From Amaurobius ferox (taxonomy: Eukaryota; Arthropoda; Arachnida; Araneae; Amaurobiidae): 64,000 bases of DNA. The stretch lies in the NCBI GenBank assembly GCA_951213105.1, contig OX578136.1, forward strand, positions 158,590,678-158,654,677, read 5' to 3'. The notes under the pieces were generated by a model. That model saw nothing but the letters and a program-made list of their open reading frames with translations, ran no database searches and was not told the DNA's origin. Below are positions 1-14,921 of the stretch, in pieces. Position 1 is the first letter of the stretch. The number at the start of each line of letters is the position of its first letter. The translations under genes and the position numbers were made by a program.

Positions 1-130
1 AACAGTTTCTCAGTAATATTTATCAGTATATGGAAACTTTAACTTTTGCTAGAACTGTGCTATTCGGTACGAATATTTTAATCTAAAAAAATGGATGTCA
101 AAAGCATATGACTATTTCTATATAATGTAA

Positions 131-773
131 GGTACAGATGTAGTACAATCCCTTTTTCATTCTTAGCTATTTTAGGTGAGATGCAATCTCTGCTATGATT
201 TGGAGAACATTCCATTCTGGCAACCCTTTCGGCGTCTTTTGTCACCCTTTAATCGTCTTTTGTCGCCCCTTTTTTCGACCAGGAAAAAAATCGCAACATT
301 TCATTCTGGCAACGTTTTCCGCGTCATTTGTCACCCTTATGTCGCCAATGTAAAAATCGCCCTTTTGTCACAAAGGTAAAAATCAGAATATTTTCTGATT
401 TTCATGTTGTGCTCTATGAGCCACAGAACACCTGTTGTACAAACAGCAATTGATACGTGCGACCTCCGAAAGCCAGCCGAGCCGAATTCTGTAATGGATT
501 TTTTAAAGGGCGTAGTCCCATGTTTGAATTGCTACAAATCAACGGCAATAAAAGGGTGATTTTTACCTTGGCGACAAAAAAGTGACAAGAGCCAAACAGA
601 AAAAACGCGGAAAACGGAATGAAATGTTGGGATTTTTACCTTGGCTACAAAAGGGCGAAAAAAGACCTGGAAAGAGTTGCCGGAATGGAGTGTTTTACAA
701 ATCACTGAAGAGATTGCCAGAATCTCACCTAAAATCTCCAAAAATGAAAAAAGGATTACACTACATCTGTTCC
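131..773. mobile_element. Inverted-repeat DNA transposon with 8-bp target duplication
   Basis: The two halves are long imperfect inverted copies of each other: about 131-385 pairs with about 530-773, leaving a centre of about 145 bp. The termini read GGTACAGATGTAGTACAATCC-like on the left and GGAACAGATGTAG on the reverse of the right. Both ends are flanked by the same 8 bp, TAATGTAA (123-130 and 774-781), which sits inside the family B repeat. An 8-bp duplication suits hAT-like or P-like non-autonomous elements. No transposase is present. The short open frames on both strands are shadows of the inverted repeat. Confidence 0.7.
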
Positions 774-1257
774 TAATGTAATTCATTTATTTCTTTCACA
801 GTGAAAAAAATGATATATAATACCCACACCACAATGTTTTTAACCTTGAATTGTACATTTAGCGCTTTACCGGATGACAACATGTAAAACTATCTCAGAG
901 TACCCAATTGACTTATATTTCGCGCAACTCCAAATTAACAATTATCTTTATTAATAGCATCCGTAGTAATTAATAGCATCTTAATTAATAGCATCCGTTG
1001 CATTTTGACTATATTTTCCTTCTTAGAGGCAACATATCGTCAAGTTGGCGATATTTTGCTAAATGAGTCAAATCCTCCAAATTGAACGCCAGGCATCCCA
1101 GACAAGCAGAGAGAAGAGCTTTTATGTTTTAAATGACTATTGGCGAATCGATAGGCATCAATATACAAAACTATTACATAGTACTTTCTCGATTGAATGG
1201 AACGAACTAGATCCACAAGAATGATGTTAACAAATGTCACGCATAATATTGCCTGAA

Positions 1258-1550
1258 CGTGTTTCGTAGAAGGCGAAAAATGGGGGGGGGGGGGATAGCC
1301 ATGTACCCTGCCCCTAGGGATTATATCAGGGGACAGGTCCTCCAGGTTGGGGGTTGGGCGTGGGGCTAACAACTCCACCCCGGAAAAAATTCTTGTTACG
1401 AAACCTTTAAGAAAGAAAAACCGGACTGATCTTTGGAAACGACCGTGGAAAGGAAGAGGAAAGCGGCCAATAGAAAGGAATGGTCAAAAATCTTAAAGGA
1501 GGTCAAGGCCCTACAAGGGCTGTAGTACCATGATGATGATGATGATGATG
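1258..1550 (+). mobile_element. 5'-truncated retroposon tail with (ATG)n end
   Basis: A 293-bp segment begins near a run of G and ends in seven tandem ATG trinucleotides at about 1530-1550. It is flanked by the identical 13-bp direct repeat AATATTGCCTGAA (1245-1257 and 1551-1563), so the inserted piece is exactly delimited. The composition is more GC-rich than the host repeat. A trinucleotide tail and a target duplication of this size are typical of LINE or LINE-mobilised insertions. No reverse transcriptase frame is left, so the parent family cannot be named. Confidence 0.7.
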
Positions 1551-1990
1551 AATATTGCCTGAAAAGTGAACCTTTTTCACGATAATTAATACTTTTTCTA
1601 ATTTTACATAATATTTTTATAAGTTCATTGGAATAATGTGGCATTACATTAGAAATGAGCATTTACATAACATTATTAAAAGTTCTGATTTTTAATAAAT
1701 CTTTCAAAATTTCATCCAAAAGTTTGAGCGTCTTCACGAACATTACGTTGAGTTTAAAATCATTAGGTTTCCAGTATTCAACGATTGTAATATTTGAACA
1801 AAATTTCGCTCGAAACGCTCCATTCGTTCATCATATATCGCTTCCATACGCACACAAACATCACCTCAGAAACGTGCGATTCGAATTCAGAGATGCTTGA
1901 AACGTACACTTCCGTCGAACACTCGAATTCGTATTTTGTACCCGTCACAGTGCTTTCCCCATACATTATACCATGTATATAGATAAAGTA

Positions 1991-3344
1991 ATAAGAAGTC
2001 TACATAAAACATTTATTTGAGTGCCCCTACTATTTATTCACTTAGAATTTCTACCTCTATCAGCAGAGCAATGTATAGATAAAATGATGGAATATATTTG
2101 CAAATTGGAATTTTTGATGGATTTTTACGATTTGAGAACTTTAGAACACGAAACACTTGCTTTTAGTCACGTGTGTGGGTCTGTAATTTATGAATGCCTT
2201 CTAGATCGAAACAAAAACTATCCTATGTAGTTTCTTGAAATTTGTTCACCTATGGGTTACCGTATGCAAAATTAGATTTTGGCATAATTGTAAAGAAAAG
2301 GAAAGGCTCCTGTTTTCGAAATGACTCGCCAAAACGGACAACACTAAAAATAAAAGCATAAATGTACATAAAATAATTAATTACACACATTTATACCTAA
2401 TATTTTATGACAAAACGAATTCAACCCATTCCCCAAGATAAGTCAATTTATAGACAATTCAGATTTTATTTTTTTATTTTGGTGACCTGAACGCCATTTC
2501 AAAATGAGATAAGTTGTCAAATACTGTGAAAAATTATAAAACAGAAAAATCGATTCAATTCTAAATATGTATCCATATAATCCCTTTTATTTTCAATACA
2601 ACACATGTAGGGAAAGTCAGCAGGGAAAGTCACGTGCTACCCACCTCAGATTTTTCGTATCTCACTTTACTCTTAATTTGTATATTACTCTGGAAGTACA
2701 TGAGAATTACGGAGTTTTGTCCTCTCAGAAGTGATTCAAATCAGAAAGGTTATCGATTAAAAATAACTTAAGATTCCTTTGCAAACGAGTAAAAAAGAGA
2801 AAAGAAAAGAAAAACGTTCAAAGAGCTATTTTTATATTTTTTATGAAACTTGACATAAAAGAAATTAGGTTTTGATGCAATTTTAGTTCATTAAGTGCTT
2901 GGATCTCATAAAAAATTCTTAAAAGAGAGAAGTTATTTCCGATGTGAAATTAAAAAGAGCTAATTGATATGCGTGTGTGTAGAGGGAAGATTTTTTTTTT
3001 ACTTTCATTAAGTTATATGTTTGTTCTTTGAACAGGTACCCTCTTGGAAAAATCCCAATTCCGTTCTCTCTTGGCCGACATTGCGGCTTCTCACCTCTTT
3101 AGGAGTGGGCTACTGATTTATTTTTATTTAGGTCCTTTTTGACCCATGAGAAGGATTCCTGTACAAAATCAAGCTTCTAGCTTGAGGCGTTGAGAAAATA
3201 CGGTGATTATGCCAATCAGCCTTATATCACTTTCTTAGAATGTTGGATATGGAAATGTCCAACACTCCCACCAATGTCCCACCAAATGGCCAGTAATTAC
3301 CAACGACTCAAAATCACTGTGATATTTCAGGTTCATGATTTTCT
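1991..3344. other. Anonymous AT-rich DNA with a stray family A terminus
   Basis: No gene is seen. At about 2608-2660 there is a duplicated AGGGAAAGTCA block followed by a CACGTGCTACCCACC stretch and a T run. This is the outer end of the family A repeat without a body next to it. The rest holds only short fortuitous open frames. Confidence 0.5.
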
Positions 3345-3985
3345 TTTAGACACAAATTCATGTTTTCTTTATTTCATTCACAATTCATTAATTTGAGTTT
3401 AACTGCACAAAATAAAGTGCATAATTATTTAAAATGACATTGAATCCCCAGTTTTAAATCAATTCCCGTTTGCATTTGGCGACTACATATATTTTCAAAG
3501 GCGACGTGACAAAAATGCGAATAAACTAAAATAAATGGACACGATTAGTCCTAAGGGTATGGGGCTGGTCTTCTTTATTTGTTGTTAAAAATTATGTATA
3601 AAACAAGTATTTTAATTAATGCATTTCAGCATACGCAGTCTTATTTTAAACTTTGACGATTTTATTTGGCTATTTCGCAAAAAAAGGCATGTTCTTTTTT
3701 TTTTCGTATCATACCAAAATCTAATCAGTACCAGGGTAACCAAGACAATACTTACTTATCTATCAAATTTTGGTCAATTAGTTTTTTAGCTAGAGTGGAT
3801 GCAAACATTGCACAGACAGACAGACACACACACACACACATGCACAAACAGACGTCGTGCTAAAAATAATTTTGTCGAGTTCTAGAGTGTTCGAAAACCA
3901 TCGAAAATTTAAGTTCTAATTCTCTACACGATTCCAATACTTCCCTATACATTTTCATGTAATGTAGGAAAAGTAAAACTAAATT
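3345..3985 (-). repeat. Family A hairpin-ended repeat, copy A1
   Basis: A reverse-oriented, diverged copy of the repeat that forms the array at 20752-23066. It carries the internal block CCAAAATCTAATCAGTACCAG, a (CA)n/CAGACAGA simple repeat at about 3815-3850, and a degraded terminal hairpin with AGTA..TTCCCT-like arms near 3935-3985. The distal end that should carry the GCAGCACATGACTTTCCC block is missing or eroded. Confidence 0.6.
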
Positions 3986-3999
3986 GTTATGAGCCATAT

Positions 4000-4245
4000 T
4001 TTTCTCATTTTTTATCTATCAAATTTTGACCAATAAGTTTTTCAACTAGAGTGGATACATGCAGTGCACATACAGACACAAAAACACACACACAAAGAGA
4101 GAGAGAGAGAGACCTTACGCCAAAAATAGTTTTTTCGAGTTCTACAGGGATCAAAAACCATCAAAAATTCAAGTTGTGGTTTTCGACACGATTCCAATAC
4201 TTTCCCTATACACTACCATGAAATGTAGGGAAAGTAAAAAAAAAA
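4000..4245 (-). repeat. Family A repeat, partial copy A2
   Basis: Only the hairpin-proximal third of family A is present. It shows the 'caactagagtggatacat' segment, a (CA)n(GA)n simple repeat at about 4075-4110, and the terminal hairpin with arms ACTTTCCCT and AGGGAAAGT around 4197-4245. It lies next to A1 in the same orientation, as expected from tandem duplication followed by truncation. Confidence 0.6.
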
Positions 4246-4691
4246 ATCTCTACGAGCCATATTTTCGTAAATCTCTTTGGTAATCAAAACTAAATCTACC
4301 ATACCTCGCAACTGGCATTCAATTTTATATATGCGAGATATTCACAAATAACAAAAGTATTTTTACAGCATATTGCTCGTTCCTGAAGAAAAACCGCATT
4401 CCAGACAACTATAATTATCATTAAAAGGTCCGAGTCACTTGACCTCGGCGACTTTAGGCAAGTTCTGGAAACATCTCGAACTTTATAGATTCGTTAAGAA
4501 CTTCAGGAGTTAAGTGTTTTAAGCCAGAATTTTCTCGTTCAGTTGAAGAGATGGAATGATACAAGTCAAAGTGAATTCTGTATACATCAATGTCTTGAGA
4601 ATATAATCAGTTTTGTGAGAATATAATCAATATAAAAGTCGAGCGTCAATGACGATTTATTACAACTGATAGTTTTGCGATCTTAAAAGAT

Positions 4692-4783
4692 ATTGCTCCC
4701 ATAGATTTGTATATTGCTCCCGTAGATCTGTATATTGCTCCCGTAGATCTGTAGGTTGCTCCCGTAAATCTGTATATTGCCCC
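4692..4783. repeat. 21-bp tandem repeat, about 4 copies
   Basis: Units starting ATTGCTCCC recur at 4692, 4713, 4734, 4755 and (degenerate) 4776, a constant spacing of 21 bp. Because 21 is a multiple of three, the reverse strand stays open and would read as a seven-residue repeat (YGSNIQI-like). I see no other sign that this is coding. Confidence 0.75.
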
Positions 4784-5841
4784 CTTTTACGCTTGTTGGC
4801 AATTTTAATAAAGCTTTAATTATCCAGATATTCTGACTCGTTCTTGTGCCCCGCAGATATAAAGACAATAGCAGAAGATAATGCGCAAATATATCAATTA
4901 GAAAAATTGAGTACTTAATTTAAACTGGCTGACAAAATAGGGCTTTTGATTTTCAGCGAGATCAAATCGTACAGCTTCAAATGCACTGCAGATTAAAAAT
5001 AATTATTTAATTTGTAGGTAAAGTGTAGTGTAGGTACATGATGCTTTTTATATAGTTGCAAAGTCCCCCTCCATTTCATCTTCCGCCCTTAAAGTTTGAA
5101 AACAGGTCGTTTTCTCGATATTCTTAAAAAAAATGGTTCGGCGATTTCCATTCCACGCGAGCAGAAAGAAATCACGAGAATATGTTCGTTCGAAAAAAAT
5201 GTCTGAATGCGTTTTATCGAATAACAACGGACCAACAAATCATACGTAATTTTCTCGAAAGAAAACCTATTTGCTTCAGACTTCGATGAAACAAGTGAGT
5301 TTTCTTTTGTTTATTTCTTATTTTCTATTTTTTTTTCCAGGAAAGAGAATCGAATAAAATAGCAGGGGGGGAGGGGGGTTGTCTTGCGCATCTGGAGGGG
5401 GAAAAGTTCAAAACTGGATCCGATTGGACGAAATAACAGAGAGTGCGCTCGCGGGGAACAGAGCGGGTAGAATATACAGTGGAACATTTATAAAAATTCG
5501 AATGGAAAATGCAATTTCTTTGCGAAATCAGGGATTTCATTTAATTGAAGATGTTTATGATTTGGAAATATTTTAAATCAAATGTTAAAAGAATTCGAGG
5601 AGTTCTACTAAATTATTTCGGCGGATACAGTGACGTGTGTGCAGGGGATGCAGGAATAATATTGTTTAAGGAATACATTTGAGTAGAATTAAATATGTAC
5701 TTCGGGAAAAGCTAACTTGACGATGTGGGTGTGGTGAAGGGAGGGGAGGGTATGTACAAAATTATAAATTTTCGGTAAGTTATAGAGTTTAAGCAAACGC
5801 TATTAATAATTAAACACTAACATTTTACCATATTAAACTAG
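4784..5841. other. Anonymous intergenic DNA
   Basis: No recognisable gene or element. A G-rich patch lies at about 5365-5400, just after a pyrimidine tract ending in CAG at 5338-5340. That resembles a splice acceptor, but no convincing exon follows. Confidence 0.4.
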
Positions 5842-7611
5842 TGGAATTTTGTTTGGTGAAGAGAAAAACAGTAATTCAAAAAGTCGCCGCTAGGAGAATA
5901 ATTGGCGCTTTACTACACTAGAATGCAATACAAAAGTAATAAACGTTGACTTTCTCATTGGCTAATGACGCAATAAATGTTCAATATGCTGTCCTTCGAA
6001 TACTTAATTAAAAGTCGATCTTTCATCATTATATGCATGCAAGTAATGAAAAAAAAATTTCATCCATTGAAACAATATTAAATTCTAAGTAAACATAAGC
6101 GGTATCTTTTTTCACGAAAAGTGGATTTTACTTGTTTTGCATAATTGCTCTTCAAATGCAGCTGCAAATTTGCATAAGACAGTGACGTTGCAATAAACGT
6201 TTGCTATAAAAAAGGAAGAGCGGAACTTGTTTTTCATAACTTAATGAAAAATCTCTATTGTTCTGTAGCAATGACTCTATCATTAAAAGATCGTGCTCTT
6301 CTTGTCAAATTGTTTTATGAGAATAACAGCTCTTGTTTAGTAGCTCTTAGAAAGTTCAGAACGTTGAAAAAATTAAAATCTGGTCCTCTCTGTGGCAAAA
6401 GCTTGCGCAAAATGATTTTAAAATTTGAAGAGACTGGCTCTTTGGACATCAAACCTGGCAGTGGAAGGAAAGCAGTCGATGCAAAGATAGTGGAAGACGC
6501 AGCTACAGCGTTAGAAGAAGAGAAGAGTGTAACGCTAATGCATCTACGAGTGCATGTGAAATTGCCCGATCATTAGACGTACCCTTCAGTACGGTGCAAA
6601 AAATTTCTGAACACATTCTGTGAAACACATTCTGAAATGTTATCCTTACAAACTGACCCATGTTCAACAGTTGCTACCTGCGGACAATGTTGCACGTGAA
6701 ATGTTCGCACTTCAATTTCTGGCTCGGATACAAGTGGACGATGAATGGACCTGGAACGTTTTGTGGACTGACGAAGCACACTTCTATCTCCACGGAACTG
6801 TTAATACGCAAAATTGCAGAATCTGGGCAACCGAAAATCCACAGGAACTACGCCAGGTGCCTCTTCATTCCCCCAAAGTTACTGTGTGGTGCGGATTTAC
6901 AGCAGCGTTTATAATCGGGCCTTTCTTTTCTGAGGAAGTTGATCCTCATAGCCCCGTCACCTGTTCTGTCAATGGCCATCGATATGAACGTCTTTTGAAA
7001 AGTCACGTTATACCAACACTGCAAGAGCGTCAGTGTATCGATAACACTATTTTCATGCAGGATGGGGCTCCACCACATATCGCAAAACCAGTGAAGCGGC
7101 TACTTCGCAGTCATTTTGGAGATGACAGAATCATCAGCCGCCATTTTCCTGTAAGATGGCCTGCACGTTCCCCTGACCTCAATCCATGTGATTTTTGGCT
7201 TTGGGGGCATCTGAAGAATGTGGTGTTTAATGGACACATTACCAATTTAGCGGAACTTAAAGCTAGCATCACGCATCATATCCACAACATCTCAACAGGA
7301 ACACTCAAATCTGTTGTTGAACACGTTATTTTGCGCTTTCAGCTTGTTTCAGAATGCGAAAGACAGCATATTGAACATTTATTACGTCATTAGCCAATGA
7401 GTAAATCAACGTTTATTACTTTTGTATTGCATTCTAGTGTAGTAAGGCGCCTATTATTCTCCTAGCAACGACTTTTTGAACTACTGTTTTTTTTCACCAA
7501 ACAAAATTCCAATGCTCCACGAGTGCTCACGTAAAATTTCAAATCATTCTGACCAGTGCTTTTTATTTGAGACCATTTTCAAATCGGGAACTTTAATTGT
7601 AATCACCCTGT
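5842..7611 (+). mobile_element. Mariner-like (IS630/Tc1/mariner) element with long terminal inverted repeats
   Basis: Long inverted repeats enclose a transposase relic: 5842-5999 is mirrored by 7358-7511 with few mismatches. The right repeat contains the last dozen codons of the transposase, so the same sequence is coding on one side and non-coding on the other. To the right the sequence continues to a CACCCTGTA motif ending at 7611, a usual terminus for this superfamily. The left end lacks the matching outer part, so the copy appears truncated on the left by about 100 bp. The inner frameshift shows it is dead. Confidence 0.8.
6244..7393 (+). pseudogene. Mariner-like transposase, frameshifted
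   Basis: Cut-and-paste transposase relic, normally about 350 residues. The N-terminal part (6244-6576) carries a helix-turn-helix region beginning MTLSLKDRALLVKLFY; the methionine at 6271 is the more likely natural start. Around 6550-6620 the frame shifts: 'EIARSLDVPFSTVQKI', the second helix-turn-helix, is read in another frame. The rest (6620-7393) holds the catalytic core, with first Asp in LWTDEAHF, second in FMQDGAPPH and third in RSPDLNPCDFW. I count 37 residues between the second and third Asp, so it is DD37D-like. The acidic residues are kept, but the frameshift inactivates it. Confidence 0.85.
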
Positions 7612-10340
<2,729 letters not shown>

Positions 10341-10611
10341 ACGGGACATGACATTTTGTCCCTTAAACAGATGTGTCCCTTCTTCGGTGGTACATGTCTT
10401 GGTAACAGTATAGTGTAAGAAATTGAATTTAATGCGACATGTAGGTATAACATTAAACTCTAAATACTGTAAATGCTGCATAAATAAGTAACATTAGCAT
10501 TAAATACGTAGTACAACATTTATTTAAATTTAAAGAAAAATGAAAATTCTTAATGAAAAAATTAAAATTTTATCAAAAATTTATTAAATGGACAATAAAG
10601 TTTTGTACGTA

Positions 10612-12125
10612 CTTACAGAAATTTATTTGAAATAATCCGTTCCATGGGTTTGTTTGAAAGCATGTATTTTACAAGCATTTTCTCCACATGGATATTAAAT
10701 TCACTAAGCATCTTGAGTCTTTCACTATCACCAACATTTAACATGAACTTTTGCAATTGGTGTATTTTAAGGCATCATTGTATTTTTTATGTGAGACGTT
10801 TTTCCGCCAGCTCTTCATCTTCCTCACTACTTTCAGGATTTTTAGAGAATTTTTGTCTTATGTCCGCATCAACTACAGTAGGGATGAAAGTTCTGATATC
10901 TTCATTGATGTCATCAGTGCACAAGTTTTAACCAATTTCAAAATATTCTTGTATTGGAAAATTACTACCACTGATTTCGCCAAGTTCAAACAATTCATTT
11001 TCTTTAACGTTTTCGCTGAGCACCCTTATATCTGGAATTTCGAATCCTGCATTTTTAAAACAGTGCTGAATACAACTTTGGGATGTGGATTTCACAGCAA
11101 CAGGTAATCACTGAATTGCATTCAATACATTGACACACTTTGCAAGCTGATCGCTGTTTCCGCAAGAAGCTTGAGAAAGAACATGTTGTAAAAGCAGTTT
11201 TCTGTATGAAACCTTAAAGCTCCTCAAAATACCCTAGTCCAAAGGCTGCAATGCTGATGTTGAATTAGATGGGAAGAACACCAACTTCACAGATTTCAAT
11301 TTTAAATTTTGCGGGTGAGTTGTCAAGAAACAATCTTCCTATTTTTTTCCACATTCTATCATCGTGCGCAATCAACCATTCTGACATTAACCTTTGGGTT
11401 ATCCATGACTTTTTGTTGGAATACCACTGGACCGACAAATCTTTTGGATTAATGTTTTAAAGCATGAAGTTTTTTGGCCTTACCAATTACAAGTGATACA
11501 TCAAACTCTCATTCCGGGTTACAACAAAGTAACACAGTGAGATGCTCTTTGGAATATTTGAGCAGAGCACTTCTCTCCTTTGACACATAGAGTTTTGTTA
11601 GGCAAAATTCTATAAAACATACCAGTTTCATCTGCATTGTAGAAGTTTTTGGCTTCATATCCTTCACAAATTTCTTTCAGTTTTTTATACATTGCAAGTC
11701 TACTGATTTTCTTTCAAAACAAATGGTTTTAAAAGTAAGGTTATATCTTAGCTTAAACTTTTCCAACCAACCATTTGATGTTTGAAACTCTGTAATCCCA
11801 AAATTTTGGCAACTACTTTTGCCTTTTCTTGCAATAATACTCCACTTACAGGAATGTTTTCCCCCTCATAACGTAAAACTAAGTATACACTGCAGTATCA
11901 ATTTTAGATGCCACAGTTTTTATAAATTTTACAGTTTTTGAATTTTCATTTGAATTTGTAATCCATAATTTTTTATTTCTTCTTTCTCCCATAGCACATT
12001 ACCCACTTAGTTTAAACTTATTCCAAATTCTCTAAAACTAAGCTTTTCATTTTCTGCTACATAAATCACCTCAGCTTTTTCTTTTATAGTTAATATTTTT
12101 CTCTTTTAAGTCATAGCTGGGTAAT
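10612..12125 (-). pseudogene. Tigger/pogo-type (CENP-B-like) transposase relic
   Basis: Read on the minus strand from about 12125, fragments appear in the order expected of a Tigger-family transposase. These are an N-terminal helix-turn-helix (ILTIKEKAEVIYVAENEK), the second DNA-binding region (VSGVLLQEKAKVVAKILG) near 11860, and the DDE core. The core begins with YNADETGMFYRILPNKTL near 11620, the first catalytic Asp, and continues with FLDNSPAKF near 11325 and a SNSTSALQPLD segment near 11245. Stops and frame changes break it many times. The tail runs on in DELAEKR-like acidic sequence to about 10612. Terminal inverted repeats were not identified. Confidence 0.7.
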
Positions 12126-12900
<775 letters not shown>

Positions 12901-13772
12901 ATTGAACACTTGTAGCTGTAAATCATGCTGAAATAAAATATCTCATTTCACAATTATTACCTCTCGTTGTTAAAGAGCAAAATATGTTTAAATTATTTTA
13001 AAATTTCATACGTTTAAAACTGTTGATTTGAGGAAAATGGTTTACACTAAAGTATTCGAAATATAAAATGATAGAAAGACGTACTTCAGGTTTTCCTTGA
13101 AGCTTGTCTTTCTATCATTTCAACGATAAATTGTTGACCGGTAAATAGTTTGATCGAGTAATTTATTCGGTTTTTCAATATTCGTTACTTTGCTGGTGTC
13201 GCATGCCAAAATGTTTTGACTTGTCGAATAAAGTACGGCAAAACATCTGACTTAAAAGAAGACATTTCTCCTTCAAAATGAGATAGAAACTTGAAATGAA
13301 ATTTGTCACATGGATCAATCGTTCGATAACTACCACCCCACATAAGTCCCAAACGCACGAAAAATTGAACTACTTAAAAATATTTATTTGAGGGTAGTGC
13401 TTGCCCTAAGACAAGACGTACGAAATGGGAATTAAATGTGAAACACACTTTTCAGTGAAAAGAAAGATTTGAAATGTGGTGCAATTTTGGTACATCGTTA
13501 CATAAAAAGGAGAGGGGGGATCTCAGTTCAGTATTTGTTAAGTTAGGAGTGTTGAAATATTCCATTTCTCGATTTTTTTTTATGCCCAATAGCGGGCGCA
13601 GGACAACGGGCTAGACCGATGGGATTCAAAATCTAAGAAATTAAACTATGTAGCAGTCAGACAACTGCATGCTAAATTCATGTCATTATGATAAGTTCCC
13701 CCTGGGGGCGGTACTCTAAGAGGGTAGTTACGGATCTTAGCTCCTTATAGCTTTGGTCATATCCGTAGATAT
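12901..13772. other. Anonymous DNA
   Basis: No gene, tRNA or clear element seen. A short inverted repeat of about 15 bp around 13079-13117 (GAAAGACGTAC/GCTTGTCTTTCTATCATTT) is the only structure noted. Confidence 0.3.
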
Positions 13773-13782
13773 CATATATAAT

Positions 13783-14538
13783 GATTCCGCGACAATTCGT
13801 TGCGAAATGATTCGTGGCGGGATAGTTCATAGCGCATAATTCGTCGCGGGTCAATTCGTCGCGGTCTCAATTCGTCGCAACCTCATTTCGTCGCCACCTC
13901 ATGATGTCCTTGGCATATATATATTACCAAGAAGCATCCACATATTACCAAGAACACGAGGATGAATTATCATCTCTGACTAATTATTTTGAAGATGTCT
14001 GGACAGGCAGAATAGACTGAAGAGGTAACAGAAAACAGCCACTATTCGCCCATGAGATGTGGAATCACTTCGAGTCTGTAAATGACGAATTAGGAAAAAC
14101 AAATAACTCTGTTGAAGGCTAGCATACATCATTTAGCACACTTATAGGAGCACATCAGTACACAGTATACAAATTTATAGACGACCTGAAGAAAGACGTC
14201 ATTGTAAAAGGGAGCTTGATTGCGGGACTGTGGCCTTTACATCAAAGAAACGTTATTGCGATACGTCTAAAAAGATTAAGAACAAGTTTTCCACCCGTCC
14301 TGAGTGTGATGACCCAAAATAAGTTTTGTCTGTGTAACGCAATTTTCATTGTCGCATTTTCACAAATTTAAAAAAAATTCATTTTGCGACGAATTTTCTT
14401 TGCAATTGCCATTGTCGCATTTTTAAAAAAAAGTTCATTTTACGACGAATTTTCATTGCAACGAATTGAGGCTACAATGCGAATTATGCGCGACGAATTA
14501 ACCCGCGACAAATTGTGCGCAACGAATTGACGCAACAC
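13783..14538 (+). mobile_element. Mutator-like element (MULE), internally deleted
   Basis: A 756-bp unit is flanked by the same 10-bp sequence, CATATATAAT (13773-13782 and 14539-14548), in the 9-10 bp range of MULE target duplications. Both ends are inverted relatives of each other and full of TTCGTCGC/TTCGTTGC motifs. On the left they occupy about 13790-13900; on the right the inverted GCGACGAA series occupies about 14380-14535. The middle keeps a fragment of a MULE transposase C-terminus. It is therefore a deletion derivative, not a captured gene. Confidence 0.8.
13950..14330 (+). pseudogene. MULE transposase C-terminal fragment
   Basis: A forward frame reads, with stops, ELSSLTNYFEDVWTGRID, then FAHEMWNHFESVNDELGKTN, then NSVEG followed by a stop, then GAHQYTVYKFIDDLKKD. 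This order (ED.W.GR, then P/A.E.WN, then TNNSVEGWH, then I.KFID.LK) is what I know from the C-terminal part of MULE/FLYWCH-associated transposases. Two internal stops and no catalytic core make it a relic. Confidence 0.75.
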
Positions 14539-14548
14539 CATATATAAT

Positions 14549-14921
14549 AGATACCTTACATTTTCTTCCAAAACATTTCAAAGATCTTTCTTAAGTGGGT
14601 TGACCCTAAATGGAAGGGGATTTTCCTGATGACCCTTATTTCCGTGAAGTAATTAAGAAAACGGTATCGGCATTTATGATCCGAAGGGGTAGTCGACGTA
14701 CAAAGCCCATTAGTGTACGAAAAGACGGCGTGGGCCTGAAGTGATTAACAGTTGGCGAGCTGTCAAGTCAAAGTACCCAATCAGAGAAGATTTTTGACAC
14801 TTTTTCGCCGAAACCACGAGGTCAAAATGAGAGTTCAGCGTGAGATGTTAGCCCCGGGTTTCTAGCATTGAAAAACGTACAAAGACTCCCTATTCTTTGA
14901 GATATCTACGGTTTTACCTAC
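14549..14921. other. Anonymous DNA downstream of the MULE
   Basis: Nothing identified. On the minus strand it would be the intron or flank following the candidate exon at 14922-15183. The minus frame stays open to about 14865 before a stop. Confidence 0.3.

Larger units (their letters stand above)
85..1990 (+). repeat. Hairpin-ended family B repeat, copy B1 (interrupted)
   Basis: This is a diverged copy of a repeat seen again at 55.4, 57.2, 57.9 and 63.2 kb. The left end (about 85-127) resembles the family start, a 'GATGTGGGCAGCACATGACT' type block followed by TATATAATG. The right end is a degenerate hairpin with opposed GGAAAGT-like arms near 1951-1990. A stretch close to 1780-1900 matches the conserved family segment ending in (CA)n. 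Two younger insertions interrupt it, at 131-773 and 1258-1550. It codes for nothing recognisable. Confidence 0.6.

Noticed and set aside
4683..4868. Small protein with a seven-residue repeat
   Set aside because: Explained by a 21-bp tandem repeat; no other coding signal.
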